Shown here: positions 8,338-15,807 of the stretch, one piece after another | Layout of the letters: the number at the start of each line of letters is the position of its first letter | How positions within the stretch are numbered: position 1 is the first letter of the stretch | Source of the DNA: Faecalibacterium sp. HTF-F | GTDB taxonomy: Bacteria > Bacillota > Clostridia > Oscillospirales > Ruminococcaceae | Length of the DNA: 64,000 bases | Assembly: GCF_023347535.1 (NCBI RefSeq) | Contig: NZ_CP094473.1 | Coordinates: 186,001 to 250,000, forward strand | Direction: 5' to 3' | Notes under the pieces: model-generated | What the model was told of the DNA's origin: nothing | The model's input: only the letters and a program-made list of their open reading frames with translations | The model's database searches: none | Translations under genes and position numbers: made by a program

Positions 8338-9033
8338 TCACCCTTCGTGAGAAAGGCCCTTCACATGCGTCTCGCTGGTTTTGACCAGATTTAACAGGCT
8401 GGGCGTATAAAGCGGGAACTCCCGGGTCAGGCTTTCGGTGGTCATGGAAAGGCAGGCCGGGTCCTTGACGCCCTCGCCGCCGTTCACATCCTGCCCGGTC
8501 AGCAGGGCTTCCACGTTGGCCTCGGACATGCGCATCACGGCGTCGGAGCAGCCGCGCCAGCGGATGGGCTCGATGCTGAACAGGCTGGCGGCGTTGTGGG
8601 GCTCTGCCGAGTACAGCAGGCGGAACATCTTTGCCACGGCCATCATCAGATAGGTGCTCACCTCGGTGGTCAGGGCCTTGCTGTGGCACTGGCCGATCTT
8701 GGCGTACAGCACATTCAGGCTGTTGGAGATCAGCTTTTTGTTCATGGTGGGCAGCACGCTGCCGTGGTAGATATTATCCTTCATCTTATCCGGGTTCGGG
8801 ATGTCCTCTGCGGAGAGCATCATGCCGTTGCGCTCTGCACTGCGGCCCAGAAGATAATCGCAGGAGACATTATAATAATCAGCCACACGCACCACAAAAT
8901 CCAGACCGCATTCGCGGATGCCTTTTTCGTAGTGGGAAAGCAAAGCCTGCGAAACGCCCAGATCCTCGGCGGCCTGCTTCTGGGTGATGCCGCGCTCCTT
9001 GCGCAGCAGCTTGATGATACGGTTGAATTCCAT
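8338..9033 (-). CDS. XRE-family transcriptional regulator
   Basis: This 231-residue protein has an N-terminal helix-turn-helix (residues about 5-60: IIKLLRKERGITQKQAAEDLGVSQALLSHYEKG) of the Cro/cI type and a C-terminal helical domain of unknown function, probably for ligand sensing or dimerisation. The start at 9033 (MEFNRIIK) has GAGGAG seven to nine bases upstream; the ORF extends 32 codons further without a ribosome binding site. It is divergent from the histidine phosphatase gene at 9374. An inverted repeat at 9136-9163 in the shared upstream region is a candidate operator. Confidence 0.88.
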   Translation of the reverse strand: MEFNRIIKLLRKERGITQKQAAEDLGVSQALLSHYEKGIRECGLDFVVRVADYYNVSCDYLLGRSAERNGMMLSAEDIPNPDKMKDNIYHGSVLPTMNKKLISNSLNVLYAKIGQCHSKALTTEVSTYLMMAVAKMFRLLYSAEPHNAASLFSIEPIRWRGCSDAVMRMSEANVEALLTGQDVNGGEGVKDPACLSMTTESLTREFPLYTPSLLNLVKTSETHVKGLSHEG

Positions 9034-9135
9034 GATTTTTGGCTCCTCAAAGTTCGGTGGAATGGAACATCCTTGTTTTTTGTTTACAGCAGGTTGATTA
9101 TACACAACGGAAAACCTTTTGTAAAGCAAGAAAAG

Positions 9136-9163
9136 TGACGATATTTTTCGTTGATTTTCGTCA
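9136..9163. promoter_or_regulatory. Candidate operator (TGACGA-N16-TCGTCA)
   Basis: The half-sites TGACGA (9136-9141) and TCGTCA (9158-9163) form an inverted repeat in an AT-rich stretch about 100 bases upstream of the XRE gene. Autoregulation by the XRE protein is an inference. Confidence 0.45.
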
Positions 9164-9268
9164 TTTTTGTCAAAAGGCTTGCTCTGGATACCATATCTAT
9201 GTTAAACTAAAGGTATTAACGCATACATTTTGTGGCGTGCGCAAAGCGGCTGCCACCGCCAAAGGGTG

Positions 9269-9308
9269 AAAAATCTGGCAGACGGGATGATTTTCTGCCA
9301 GATTTTTT
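9269..9308 (+). terminator. Terminator-like hairpin in the leader of the histidine phosphatase gene
   Basis: AAAAATCTGGCAG (9269-9281) pairs with CTGCCAGATTTTT (9295-9307), followed by a T-rich tail. It lies 66 bases before the start codon, downstream of a possible promoter (TTGCTC near 9179). There is no plus-strand gene upstream that needs terminating, because the neighbour is divergent, so the hairpin may be an attenuator. The preceding leader has further pairing (GTGGC/GCCAC at about 9232-9256) but matches no riboswitch class I recognise. Confidence 0.55.
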
Positions 9309-9373
9309 CTCCGCAGCGGCACCGGCAGCCTGTTTTCGCGCAGGCCGCACAGTGATAAAGAGAGGCACTACCC

Positions 9374-10048
9374 ATGAAAACTTTCAAGCTTCACCTCATC
9401 CGCCACGGCATGACTGCCGGCAACCTGCAGGGCCTGTACATCGGCAGCGGCACGGACATCCCTCTGTGTGATGAGGGCCGCGCTCAGCTGGCGGAGCTGA
9501 AGGAGCGGTTCGAGTATCCGCAGGTGGATACCGTGTTCTCCTCTCCCCTGCTGCGTGCAGTGGAGACGGCAAACATCCTGTTCCCGGATGCAAAGCACAC
9601 CTTTACGGTCCACGACCTGCGGGAGGCCGGTTTTGGCAAGTTTGAGAACAAGCCTGTCAAGGAGCTGGTGCACGACGAGGACTTTAAAAAGTGGATCACG
9701 CCGGGTTCCAACTATCTGCCGGAAGGGGCAGAGCCCACCGACCAGTTCCACGCCCGCTGCGCCGAGAGCCTGATGAAGCTGTTCGAGTATATGATCCGCA
9801 TGGACGTGACCGAGGCCGCCTGCGTGACCCACGGCGGCGTCATTATGAGCATGCTCAGCCAGCGCGCCGTGCCCACCCGCCACCCGGAGCAGTGGATGGC
9901 AGACCCCGGCTGCGGCTACACCGTGCAGACCGATGTGCAGCTGTGGATGCGGGACCGTCTGGTGGAAGCCATCGACATCGTGCCCTTTGGCTATGCCGAC
10001 ACCCTGCGCGGTCAGGCCGAAGCCGAGGAAAACGAGGCCTTTGAATAA
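9374..10048 (+). CDS. Histidine phosphatase family protein (phosphoglycerate mutase-like)
   Basis: This 224-residue protein has the catalytic LIRHGMTAGN motif near residue 8 (phosphohistidine His), conserved Arg in SSPLLRAVETA, and the second catalytic His in ACVTHGGVIMSML. These belong to the branch-2-type cobC/GpmB-like phosphatases, which act on small phosphorylated metabolites. Substrate is unknown, as no cobalamin or sugar genes are adjacent. The ATG at 9374 follows AGAGAGG. Expression may be controlled by the leader hairpin at 9269-9308. Confidence 0.88.
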   Translation: MKTFKLHLIRHGMTAGNLQGLYIGSGTDIPLCDEGRAQLAELKERFEYPQVDTVFSSPLLRAVETANILFPDAKHTFTVHDLREAGFGKFENKPVKELVHDEDFKKWITPGSNYLPEGAEPTDQFHARCAESLMKLFEYMIRMDVTEAACVTHGGVIMSMLSQRAVPTRHPEQWMADPGCGYTVQTDVQLWMRDRLVEAIDIVPFGYADTLRGQAEAEENEAFE

Positions 10049-10108
10049 CAAGCCGCTTTTACAGTTGAAAGTGCGGGTAAGGAAACAGTTACAGTTTTGG
10101 CCTATCCC

Positions 10109-10137
10109 TTGACAGAAACAGCACAATCCTTTATTGT
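10109..10137 (+). promoter_or_regulatory. Sigma-A type promoter
   Basis: TTGACA (10109-10114), a 17-base spacer and TATTGT (10132-10137) lie 33 bases before the start of the Tat protein gene at 10170. Confidence 0.65.
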
Positions 10138-10169
10138 ATAAGGAAACGATTGCTTTAGGAGGAAGTTCC

Positions 10170-10775
10170 ATGTCCCAGTCCATTTCCCGCCGGTCATTCC
10201 TGAAATGTGCCGGTTCCGGTGCAGTCAGCCTTGCGGCAGCGCTGCTCACCGGTGTATCTGCTGCGGCGCAGCAGCCGCATCTTGCGGGCGAGCCTGCCCT
10301 GCTGGACGGCAAGGCGGCCGTGGAGCTGCTGGGCTATGCCCCTGCGCAGGAAATGGGCAATGTGCTGGTGTATCTCTCGGTGGAAAACCTCTCTGCCGCT
10401 GCCCTGCCGGTGGGCGCAAGCTATCTGCAGAGCCGCGAGGTGCGCACCCTCAGCGACCTGTACAGCATGGGCACCGGCGTCACCGCCGTATGTGACGGCA
10501 AGCCGGTGCGCTGCGGCAGTTTTGCCGCGCCGCTCTATGGCGAGAACGCGGCGGACGCTTCGGTGTTCACCCTGAACCTGACGGCGGGCCGCGGCGCGCT
10601 GCTGCACTGCTTCTGCGCTGTGCCGGAGAGCTGGCAGACGCTGGAACTGACCTACCACCCGGACTTTGCGGCAGGCCGCAGTGTGGCCTTCACCGTCCAC
10701 CGCAGCACCGACAAGGCCGTTCTGGGCATGGTGCCTGCTTCCCCTGCCGAGGTGGGCAGCGTGGTGGATCTGTAA
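10170..10775 (+). CDS. Tat-signal exported protein, paralogue of the 7601-8215 gene
   Basis: This 201-residue protein begins with twin-arginine SRRSFLKCAG, a hydrophobic core and VSAAAQ, which looks like a signal peptidase I site; unlike its paralogue it has no lipobox Cys. The mature part (LLGYAPAQEMGNVLVYLSVENLS ... VPESWQTLELTYHPDF ... VAFTVH) aligns along its length with the 7601-8215 product, so it is probably secreted free rather than lipid-anchored. AGGAGG precedes the ATG at 10170; the frame opens 36 bases upstream without a ribosome binding site. Function unknown. Confidence 0.7.
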   Translation: MSQSISRRSFLKCAGSGAVSLAAALLTGVSAAAQQPHLAGEPALLDGKAAVELLGYAPAQEMGNVLVYLSVENLSAAALPVGASYLQSREVRTLSDLYSMGTGVTAVCDGKPVRCGSFAAPLYGENAADASVFTLNLTAGRGALLHCFCAVPESWQTLELTYHPDFAAGRSVAFTVHRSTDKAVLGMVPASPAEVGSVVDL

Positions 10776-10803
10776 AGGCTCCTCTCAGGCGTACTCAAAA
10801 TAC

Positions 10804-10852
10804 AAAAAGACCATCTGAGAAGCATTCAAAATGCCTCAGATGGTCTTTTTTG
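10804..10852. terminator. Bidirectional terminator between convergent genes
   Basis: AAAAAGACCATCTGAG (10804-10819) pairs with CTCAGATGGTCTTTTT (from 10835), with A-tracts and T-tracts on both sides. It separates the genes ending at 10775 (+) and 10858 (-). Confidence 0.9.
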
Positions 10853-10857
10853 TTCTG

Positions 10858-11949
10858 TCAGTTCAGCGCATTCTGCCCGGCAGAGTCCAGCACGGTCAGC
10901 TCCTGCCCGGTCACGCTGGACACCATTGCGATGTAGCTGCGGCCGGCGCAGATGGACAGCGGCCTGCCGTCTGCATCGTAGAAGACAAAAGTGGAATCGG
11001 TCCCCTGCGTCCATGTGATGTGCCACAGCCGCCCGCCGTTCAGCCATACACCGCCGCCAAAGGAAAGGTCATAGTCCAGCGTAAGGCCGTCGTCCCGCAG
11101 GCTGGATGCGGAGTAGAGAACCAGAAGATTATCGAACCGGGCCTGCGTGCCGGTGTTGGTGTCCAGCTGGGCGCTGCCGTCGGCGCGGAGCATCCCATAG
11201 CTGCTGCTGGCAGCATCGTAGGCAAAGCCGGTGGTGCTCTGCGGGGCAAAGTTTATCAGCACCTGTTCGGCGTCCCGGGAACCGGGCTCCGGCAGGCGGG
11301 GCTCTTTGGCCTGCGGCAGCAGGGCGGGCAGAGCGGAAATGGCAGAGCTGTCCTCGGCGGTGCTGGCCGAGGAGGAAGCGCTGCTGCCGTGGTCGCCCAA
11401 TGCGCCGGAAAGGTTCAGACGGCCCAGCACGGAAGTAATCTCCTCGCCGCTGGTGTGCCACAGCGGCGCGCCGCTCCAGACATCATCGCAGGAAAAGGCG
11501 TTGCGGCCCACTTCCAGCGCATCTACGGCCCGGAGGTTATAGTAGTCCAGATAGTTGCGGGTAAACTGGCCTGCGCCCCGCTGGATGGGCAGCACCTCCT
11601 GTCCGCTGAGCAGCCGCCAGTAAAGGTCCTGCCCCAGCGTGACCGGGCCGACGGTGGGCATGGCCGACACCGACGGATAGGCCAGACACAGGCTGGTGGG
11701 CCGGCCGTTTACGGTCAGGGCCTCCAGCACCACCGAAGCGCTGCCAATGCCCCACTGGGTGGTGCTGGCGGGCGCATTGTCGATGACGACGGCGGCGACC
11801 CGCTCGCCGGGATACTGCAGCTCCTGCCCGGTCAGAGGGTCAGCAGGCGCAGAGCCGGCCGGTGCGGTGCTGCCGTTAAAGGTGCACCCGCACAGCAGCG
11901 CAGCGCACAGCACCGCAGTGCCAAGGGCCAGATTCCAGATGCGTTTCAT
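10858..11949 (-). CDS. DUF3048 domain lipoprotein
   Basis: This 363-residue protein has a Sec lipoprotein signal (MKRIWNLALGTAVLCAALLCGC). The mature protein has the two-part DUF3048 (YerB-like) architecture: VAAVVIDNAP, TVGPVTLGQDLYWRLLSGQEVLPIQRGAG, then after a Ser-rich linker (about residues 185-205) FDNLLVLYS and a C-terminal SYIAMVSS segment. The cellular role of the family is unknown; it is common in spore-forming Firmicutes. It lies 12 bases downstream of a longer paralogue (11962-13185) and is probably cotranscribed with it. Several residues of the usual N-terminal domain (PRPQ.GL) differ here, suggesting divergence. Confidence 0.75.
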   Translation of the reverse strand: MKRIWNLALGTAVLCAALLCGCTFNGSTAPAGSAPADPLTGQELQYPGERVAAVVIDNAPASTTQWGIGSASVVLEALTVNGRPTSLCLAYPSVSAMPTVGPVTLGQDLYWRLLSGQEVLPIQRGAGQFTRNYLDYYNLRAVDALEVGRNAFSCDDVWSGAPLWHTSGEEITSVLGRLNLSGALGDHGSSASSSASTAEDSSAISALPALLPQAKEPRLPEPGSRDAEQVLINFAPQSTTGFAYDAASSSYGMLRADGSAQLDTNTGTQARFDNLLVLYSASSLRDDGLTLDYDLSFGGGVWLNGGRLWHITWTQGTDSTFVFYDADGRPLSICAGRSYIAMVSSVTGQELTVLDSAGQNALN

Positions 11950-11961
11950 GCTGTTTCCTCG

Positions 11962-13185
11962 TTACTGATAGCTGAAATTGGACCACTCGTCATCGTCCAC
12001 GATGGCAAGATAGGTCTTGCCGCGGTTGAAGAGCATCTCAGCGCCGGTCTTATCGTAGACCCGCAGCGGGTGCTCCGGCGAAGCCTTCTCCCAGCGGCCA
12101 TGCTGCACGCCGCCGCGGCTGAAGCAGTAAGCGTCGCCGCCGGAGATGTAGCTCACCTGCTGCACATCGCCGGAGTCACCGGGATAGCGCTCGATGGGCG
12201 CAAAGCAGACCAGCAGATTGTCAAAGCTCAGCTGCTTTGCATTCAGCTCGTCCACGGTGTTTTCAAATTTGCCGGAGATGCGGCTGTACATCTGCATTTT
12301 ATAGGTGCGGGACTGCGGATCATAGCGGAAGCTGGTCTTGTAGTGGTCCGAGTGGGTGATGCTGACCGCCTTGCCGGAGGAAGCACCCGCCATGGCATTC
12401 TCCTCGCCGGTGCGGTAGTCCGCAAAGCGGAAGAAGGTGGCGTCGTAATCGTACTTCAGCCCGATGCCGGCGTTGGAAGCGGCCTGCCGGATCTCCTTGC
12501 CGGAGGTGAACTCAGTGTGTTCATAGGCCACATCCCGGCCGCGGCTGTCGCGGTGAGCCACATGCGGATGGGTGGGAGTATTAAAGTAGCTCTTGCCGCC
12601 GATGTTCAGGCCGGAGTAGTTGTATACACTGATGAACTTGGTGCAGGCGGCACTTTCGCCATCGTGATAGTACAGGGCCTGATAGGGCATCAGCAACTGC
12701 AGAAACTGGTCGCGGCCAGAGCGCAGCGGGCCGATCTCCGGGATGGAATCGGCATCGTGGAACACCGCGCAGAAGCGGGTGATGCCGCCCTCCACCTTGC
12801 ATTCAATGAGCAGGTCGGCAGAAGAAAGGCCGCGCTGCGGGCGGGCGTTCTGCCGGGTGGTGTTGGAAATGTTGTTGACCATCACGCCCACGATGCGCCC
12901 ATTGCTGCGCTTGGCTTCGCCAGTCAGCGGGTCGGCATCGTACGCCGGCAGTGCGGCAAGGCTGGCAGCGGGCTGCTCGCCTGTCGGCAGCGGGGAAGCA
13001 GCTATAGCCTCCGAGGATGCAGCAGAAGAGGCGGCGCCGGAAGAGCTGACACCGAAAGTCTGCTGGAGCCAGGCAGAGAAATTACTGCCCAGAATGGCGC
13101 TGCCAGAAGCGCTGCAGCCGGAAAGCGCCAGCGCTGCAGCGGCAGTACCGGTAAGACGGAGAACGGCACGACGAGTGAGCTTCAT
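11962..13185 (-). CDS. DUF3048 domain lipoprotein with Tat-like signal
   Basis: This 407-residue protein starts MKLTRRAVLRLTGTAAAALALSGC-like: a twin-arginine pair followed by a lipobox LSGC. The mature part is a full DUF3048 protein, with VGVMVNNISNTTRQNARPQRGLSSADLLIE, PEIGPLRSGRD, and the C-terminal FDNLLVCFA and KTYLAIVDDDEW segments. The ribosome binding site is GGAGG about nine bases before the ATG. The paralogue at 10858-11949 is immediately downstream, so the pair forms a small operon. The biochemical function of the family is unknown; a cell-envelope role is inferred from export. Confidence 0.8.
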   Translation of the reverse strand: MKLTRRAVLRLTGTAAAALALSGCSASGSAILGSNFSAWLQQTFGVSSSGAASSAASSEAIAASPLPTGEQPAASLAALPAYDADPLTGEAKRSNGRIVGVMVNNISNTTRQNARPQRGLSSADLLIECKVEGGITRFCAVFHDADSIPEIGPLRSGRDQFLQLLMPYQALYYHDGESAACTKFISVYNYSGLNIGGKSYFNTPTHPHVAHRDSRGRDVAYEHTEFTSGKEIRQAASNAGIGLKYDYDATFFRFADYRTGEENAMAGASSGKAVSITHSDHYKTSFRYDPQSRTYKMQMYSRISGKFENTVDELNAKQLSFDNLLVCFAPIERYPGDSGDVQQVSYISGGDAYCFSRGGVQHGRWEKASPEHPLRVYDKTGAEMLFNRGKTYLAIVDDDEWSNFSYQ

Positions 13186-13464
13186 ACGAAAAACCTCCTG
13201 CTCAAAACAGTATCGGTGTGGCCCGGCAGGACGCCGGTGCCGGAAAAGGCGGACGGGTGCAGCACTGCCGGGCAGAAAACACGGCGTGCAGCAGACGGAT
13301 TTGATTTGATTGTAACGGTTCTGCCTGCGTTTGTAAAGAGGAAGTTATCGGTATGAAGCCCCCGCCCTCTGCCGACACCGGAGCATCTTCGACCTGCTGT
13401 GCGGATGGAAAGCGGAAGCCCACACCGATGCAGGAGCTTTTTGCGCCTTTTTGTCCGGGAACCC

Positions 13465-13493
13465 TTGCATTTTTGCGCAAGTTGTGGTAATAT
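13465..13493 (+). promoter_or_regulatory. Promoter of tRNA-Lys
   Basis: TTGCAT (13465-13470), a 17-base spacer and TAATAT (13488-13493) lie 30 bases upstream of the tRNA. Confidence 0.65.
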
Positions 13494-13523
13494 TATTCGG
13501 CAGTATGTTCACTGCAGAAATAT

Positions 13524-13599
13524 GCGCTCGTAGCTCAGCCGGTAGAGCATCTGACTTTTAATCAGAGGGCCAGGGATTCGAGTTCCCTCGAGCGCACCA
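13524..13599 (+). tRNA. tRNA-Lys (anticodon UUU)
   Basis: The 76 bases fold as a complete tRNA with encoded CCA. The acceptor stem is GCGCTCG (13524-13530) with CGAGCGC (13589-13595), followed by discriminator A and CCA. The anticodon stem CTGA/TCAG encloses the loop CTTTTAA, so the anticodon is TTT. The T-arm AGGGA-TTCGAGT-TCCCT is intact. Its last 47 bases are repeated at 21671-21720 and, partly, at 39536-39572, which marks it as the integration site of two mobile elements. Confidence 0.97.
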
Positions 13600-13602
13600 A
13601 AA
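13553..13602 (+). repeat. Attachment-site copy 1 (attL of element 1, in tRNA-Lys)
   Basis: Fifty bases, from GACTTTTAATCAG in the tRNA anticodon arm to CGCACCAAAA past the CCA, are identical to 21671-21720. Direct repeats of a tRNA 3' end flanking an integrase gene are the classic signature of integration. Confidence 0.93.
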
Positions 13603-13603
13603 G

Positions 13604-13645
13604 GACGATAAATCGTTGAAAGAAACGGTTTGTCGTCTTTTTTGT
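13604..13645 (+). terminator. Terminator downstream of tRNA-Lys, supplied by element 1
   Basis: GACGATAAATCGTT pairs with AACGGTTTGTCGTC (two G-U pairs) and is followed by TTTTTTG. It follows the restored tRNA 3' end directly and differs in sequence from the hairpins that follow the other two attachment-site copies. Confidence 0.75.
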
Positions 13646-13712
13646 TTTATATGGACATTTTGGACTTGTACCTGTGATTTTTTCAAAAAATGCAGAGGTC
13701 AGAGGTACAAAA

Positions 13713-14651
13713 ATGAAGAAGATTCAGAAGAATGCAGTCCGGTTTGATAATCTAAAGCAAGATTTTTTGGACGATAAGAAGTATTCTGGCACAGCAGAAG
13801 CCACGTTGAACGGCTATCGGTATGATATTACACGGTTTTTGAAGTTCCTGTCAGATGAACAGTTAGCCGTGAATGAAGCAGGATTCAAACGGTATGTTAT
13901 CCACTTGACGGATAGCGGAATGACCGCAAACAGCGTCAACCACTATATCCGTTCGGTGAAAGTGTTCCTTTACTGGTGCATGGAGCAGGACGAAATAGCA
14001 CCGTTCAAAATCAAGATGGTAAAGGCACAAGAAACCATCAAGGACGTTTACACGCAGGGAGAACTTTGTGCGCTGATTCAGCCGCCGAAACGTGAGGACA
14101 GCTTTGTTATCTGGCGCAGTTGGGCTATCATCAACTTTATTTTGGGAACAGCAGCACGAGAAGCAACGGTCTGTGAAATGCAGATGCAGGATATATCTTT
14201 TGATGACCGAACGATTACATTTCGACATCTAAAGAATAAACACGTTCAACTGCTGCCCATGTCGGAAGCACTGGCAAGCTGTTTGAAGAAGTACATTTCC
14301 CTTTGGCGGCAGGATGCAGACGAAACAGCGTATCTGTTCCCTTCTTTTTATGATGAGCCATTATCCACAAATGCACTGAAACACAGTCAAGCCCGCTACA
14401 ATCGCAGCCGTGGCGTTGAAAAGACCAGTGTTCACCTGTTGCGGCACTCCTTTGTAAAAAACTGGTGTATGTCTGGCGGTAATGTGTTCAAGCTGCAAAA
14501 GGTGTTAGGACACAGCACCTTGACCATGACGCAGCATTATGCTAACCTGTATTCAAACGACCTGCGAGAAGGATTTGATAGCCACGCTGCACTGGATGGA
14601 TTGCAGAAAAAGCGGCGTACTGCTATTACAAAGACAGCAAAGCGGAGGTAA
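13713..14651 (+). CDS. int: Tyrosine recombinase / integrase of element 1
   Basis: This 312-residue protein is a XerC/D-like tyrosine recombinase. A SAM-like core-binding domain (about 10-95) is followed by the catalytic domain with Arg149 (GTAAREAT), a likely Lys174 (HLKNK), His241 and Arg244 (HLLRH), His267 (LGHST) and nucleophile Tyr276 (QHYAN); the full catalytic set is present. It should integrate and excise element 1 at tRNA-Lys. The ATG at 13713 has AGAGGT seven bases upstream; an ORF start at 13674 lacks a ribosome binding site. The stop is TAA, and the nuclease gene starts six bases later. Confidence 0.92.
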   Translation: MKKIQKNAVRFDNLKQDFLDDKKYSGTAEATLNGYRYDITRFLKFLSDEQLAVNEAGFKRYVIHLTDSGMTANSVNHYIRSVKVFLYWCMEQDEIAPFKIKMVKAQETIKDVYTQGELCALIQPPKREDSFVIWRSWAIINFILGTAAREATVCEMQMQDISFDDRTITFRHLKNKHVQLLPMSEALASCLKKYISLWRQDADETAYLFPSFYDEPLSTNALKHSQARYNRSRGVEKTSVHLLRHSFVKNWCMSGGNVFKLQKVLGHSTLTMTQHYANLYSNDLREGFDSHAALDGLQKKRRTAITKTAKRR

Positions 14652-14656
14652 GCCAG

Positions 14657-15163
14657 ATGCACAGCAGTTACTTTGTACTAAAGAACAAGGAAGGAAAACA
14701 GGCTGAACGGATTGTAAAGGACTATCTGACAGGCCGGGGCTATACTGTGCAGGATGTGAGCGAAGAACAGGATAATTACCAAAATGACGTTGATTTTATT
14801 GTGCAGAAAGACGGACGCACAAGCAAAATTGAAGTCAAGCTAGATACCCGGTTAGCCGAAACACAGAACATTGCCTTTGAAGATGTGTTCTATCTAAAAG
14901 ATAAGGAAACAGGACAGACGGAAACACGAGAGGGCTACTATCATTATTCACAATGCGACTTCTTGATTTTTGTAAGTCCTGCTGATAAGAACTTGTACAT
15001 GGTGCATTTTCGCAAGCTGAAAGAAAACAATGATTCGTTGGAAAACTGCTTTAAGTTTGTGAAGTTCTACTCTTATACTGACAGATGCCAAAAGGGAATG
15101 AGGGTTATTCCTATCAGCACACTAAAGGAAAAAGAGCTGTTGAGTGTCTTTTCTTACCAGTGA
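14657..15163 (+). CDS. Putative PD-(D/E)XK-type nuclease
   Basis: This 168-residue protein is coupled to the integrase (six-base gap). It has a motif pattern typical of restriction-like nucleases: a conserved Glu in QAERIVKDYL (Glu17), Asp46 in DVDFIVQKDG, then Glu59-x-Lys61 in SKIEVKLDTR, followed by beta strands. This resembles Holliday-junction-resolvase-like or VRR-type endonucleases; family assignment is by motif only. It could help excision, replication or defence for the element. The stop is TGA; a strong terminator follows at 15208-15251. Confidence 0.6.
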   Translation: MHSSYFVLKNKEGKQAERIVKDYLTGRGYTVQDVSEEQDNYQNDVDFIVQKDGRTSKIEVKLDTRLAETQNIAFEDVFYLKDKETGQTETREGYYHYSQCDFLIFVSPADKNLYMVHFRKLKENNDSLENCFKFVKFYSYTDRCQKGMRVIPISTLKEKELLSVFSYQ

Positions 15164-15207
15164 AACATAGCTGCCCGGCGGGGCAGCTACAATATAAAAA
15201 TGAATAG

Positions 15208-15251
15208 AAGGCTGCTGCACACGGTTAAATGCCAGTGCAGCAGCCTTTTTT
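15208..15251 (+). terminator. Terminator of the integrase-nuclease operon
   Basis: AAGGCTGCTGCAC (15208-15220) pairs with GTGCAGCAGCCTT (15235-15247), followed by a T-tract. A second palindrome just upstream (about 15167-15190, AGCTGCCC/GGGCAGCT around GGCG) resembles GC palindromes near the right end of the element (about 21266-21330). Confidence 0.9.
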
Positions 15252-15263
15252 CATATCTTGATA

Positions 15264-15632
15264 TCAAATTTTCTTGACAGCAGAGCCTTTTGTGCTGTGA
15301 TTCTTTTCAGATGGACTATTTTTGCTAGATTTACCAGAAAAGTCCACCGTTTCTTTTCGGGCTGCAATGTAAGAAACCAAGTCGTAAACCAGCCGCTTCT
15401 CCTGCTCGTTCATGTCCCGGAGAACAATCTGTTCTTCTGATTCAAGGCCTAAAATATCATCGGTTGTCGTATGAAATAGCTGTGCAAGGGCTACAAGGTA
15501 TTGTGCCGTTGGTGCAGAGAGTTCCATTTCCCAAGCGTTGACGCTGGCTCGTGTGACTCCTAGTTTTCGGGCAAGGGCGGACTGTGAAAGCCCAGCGTTC
15601 TCCCTTAGACGTTTGATGTTGTCCGAAATCAT
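15264..15632 (-). CDS. XRE-family repressor of element 1
   Basis: This 122-residue protein has a Cro/cI helix-turn-helix at residues about 4-60 (IKRLRENAGLSQSALARKLGVTRASVNAWE) and a basic, Ser/Lys-rich C-terminal tail. It is the only minus-strand gene of the element and so is placed like a lysogeny-type repressor. The start at 15632 follows GGGAGGCGA; a start six codons upstream is possible. Its stop codon overlaps one copy of the motif ATATC-N2-GATAT (15253-15264), of which three more copies lie before the helicase promoter. Control of the helicase operon by this protein is inferred. Confidence 0.85.
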   Translation of the reverse strand: MISDNIKRLRENAGLSQSALARKLGVTRASVNAWEMELSAPTAQYLVALAQLFHTTTDDILGLESEEQIVLRDMNEQEKRLVYDLVSYIAARKETVDFSGKSSKNSPSEKNHSTKGSAVKKI

Positions 15633-15703
15633 GTTCTCGCCTCCCTGCAATTACTTTACTATACACAAGATGATAATAAATTATCCAAAAGTGCATAGTT
15701 TTG

Positions 15704-15732
15704 TTGACAATCGGGAAGGCAAAGCGTACAAT
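15704..15732 (+). promoter_or_regulatory. Sigma-A promoter of the lipoprotein-Ltp operon
   Basis: TTGACA (15704-15709), a 17-base spacer and TACAAT (15727-15732) precede the gene at 15808 by 76 bases. Confidence 0.8.
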
Positions 15733-15807
15733 TGGAATACGGACGTTCTGCTATCACAGGAACCCGGTGTTGGCGAGAAATTCAAATGAGAAAGGAATCA
15801 CAGGAAA

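Noticed and set aside
9179..9373. Cobalamin, ZTP or fluoride riboswitch before the histidine phosphatase gene
   Set aside because: None of the conserved sequence boxes of those classes could be found; only a generic leader with terminator is supported.
10831..13356. 841-codon plus-strand open frame
   Set aside because: It is antisense to the two DUF3048 lipoprotein genes, has no ribosome binding site and shows no domain; a by-product of GC-rich codon use.
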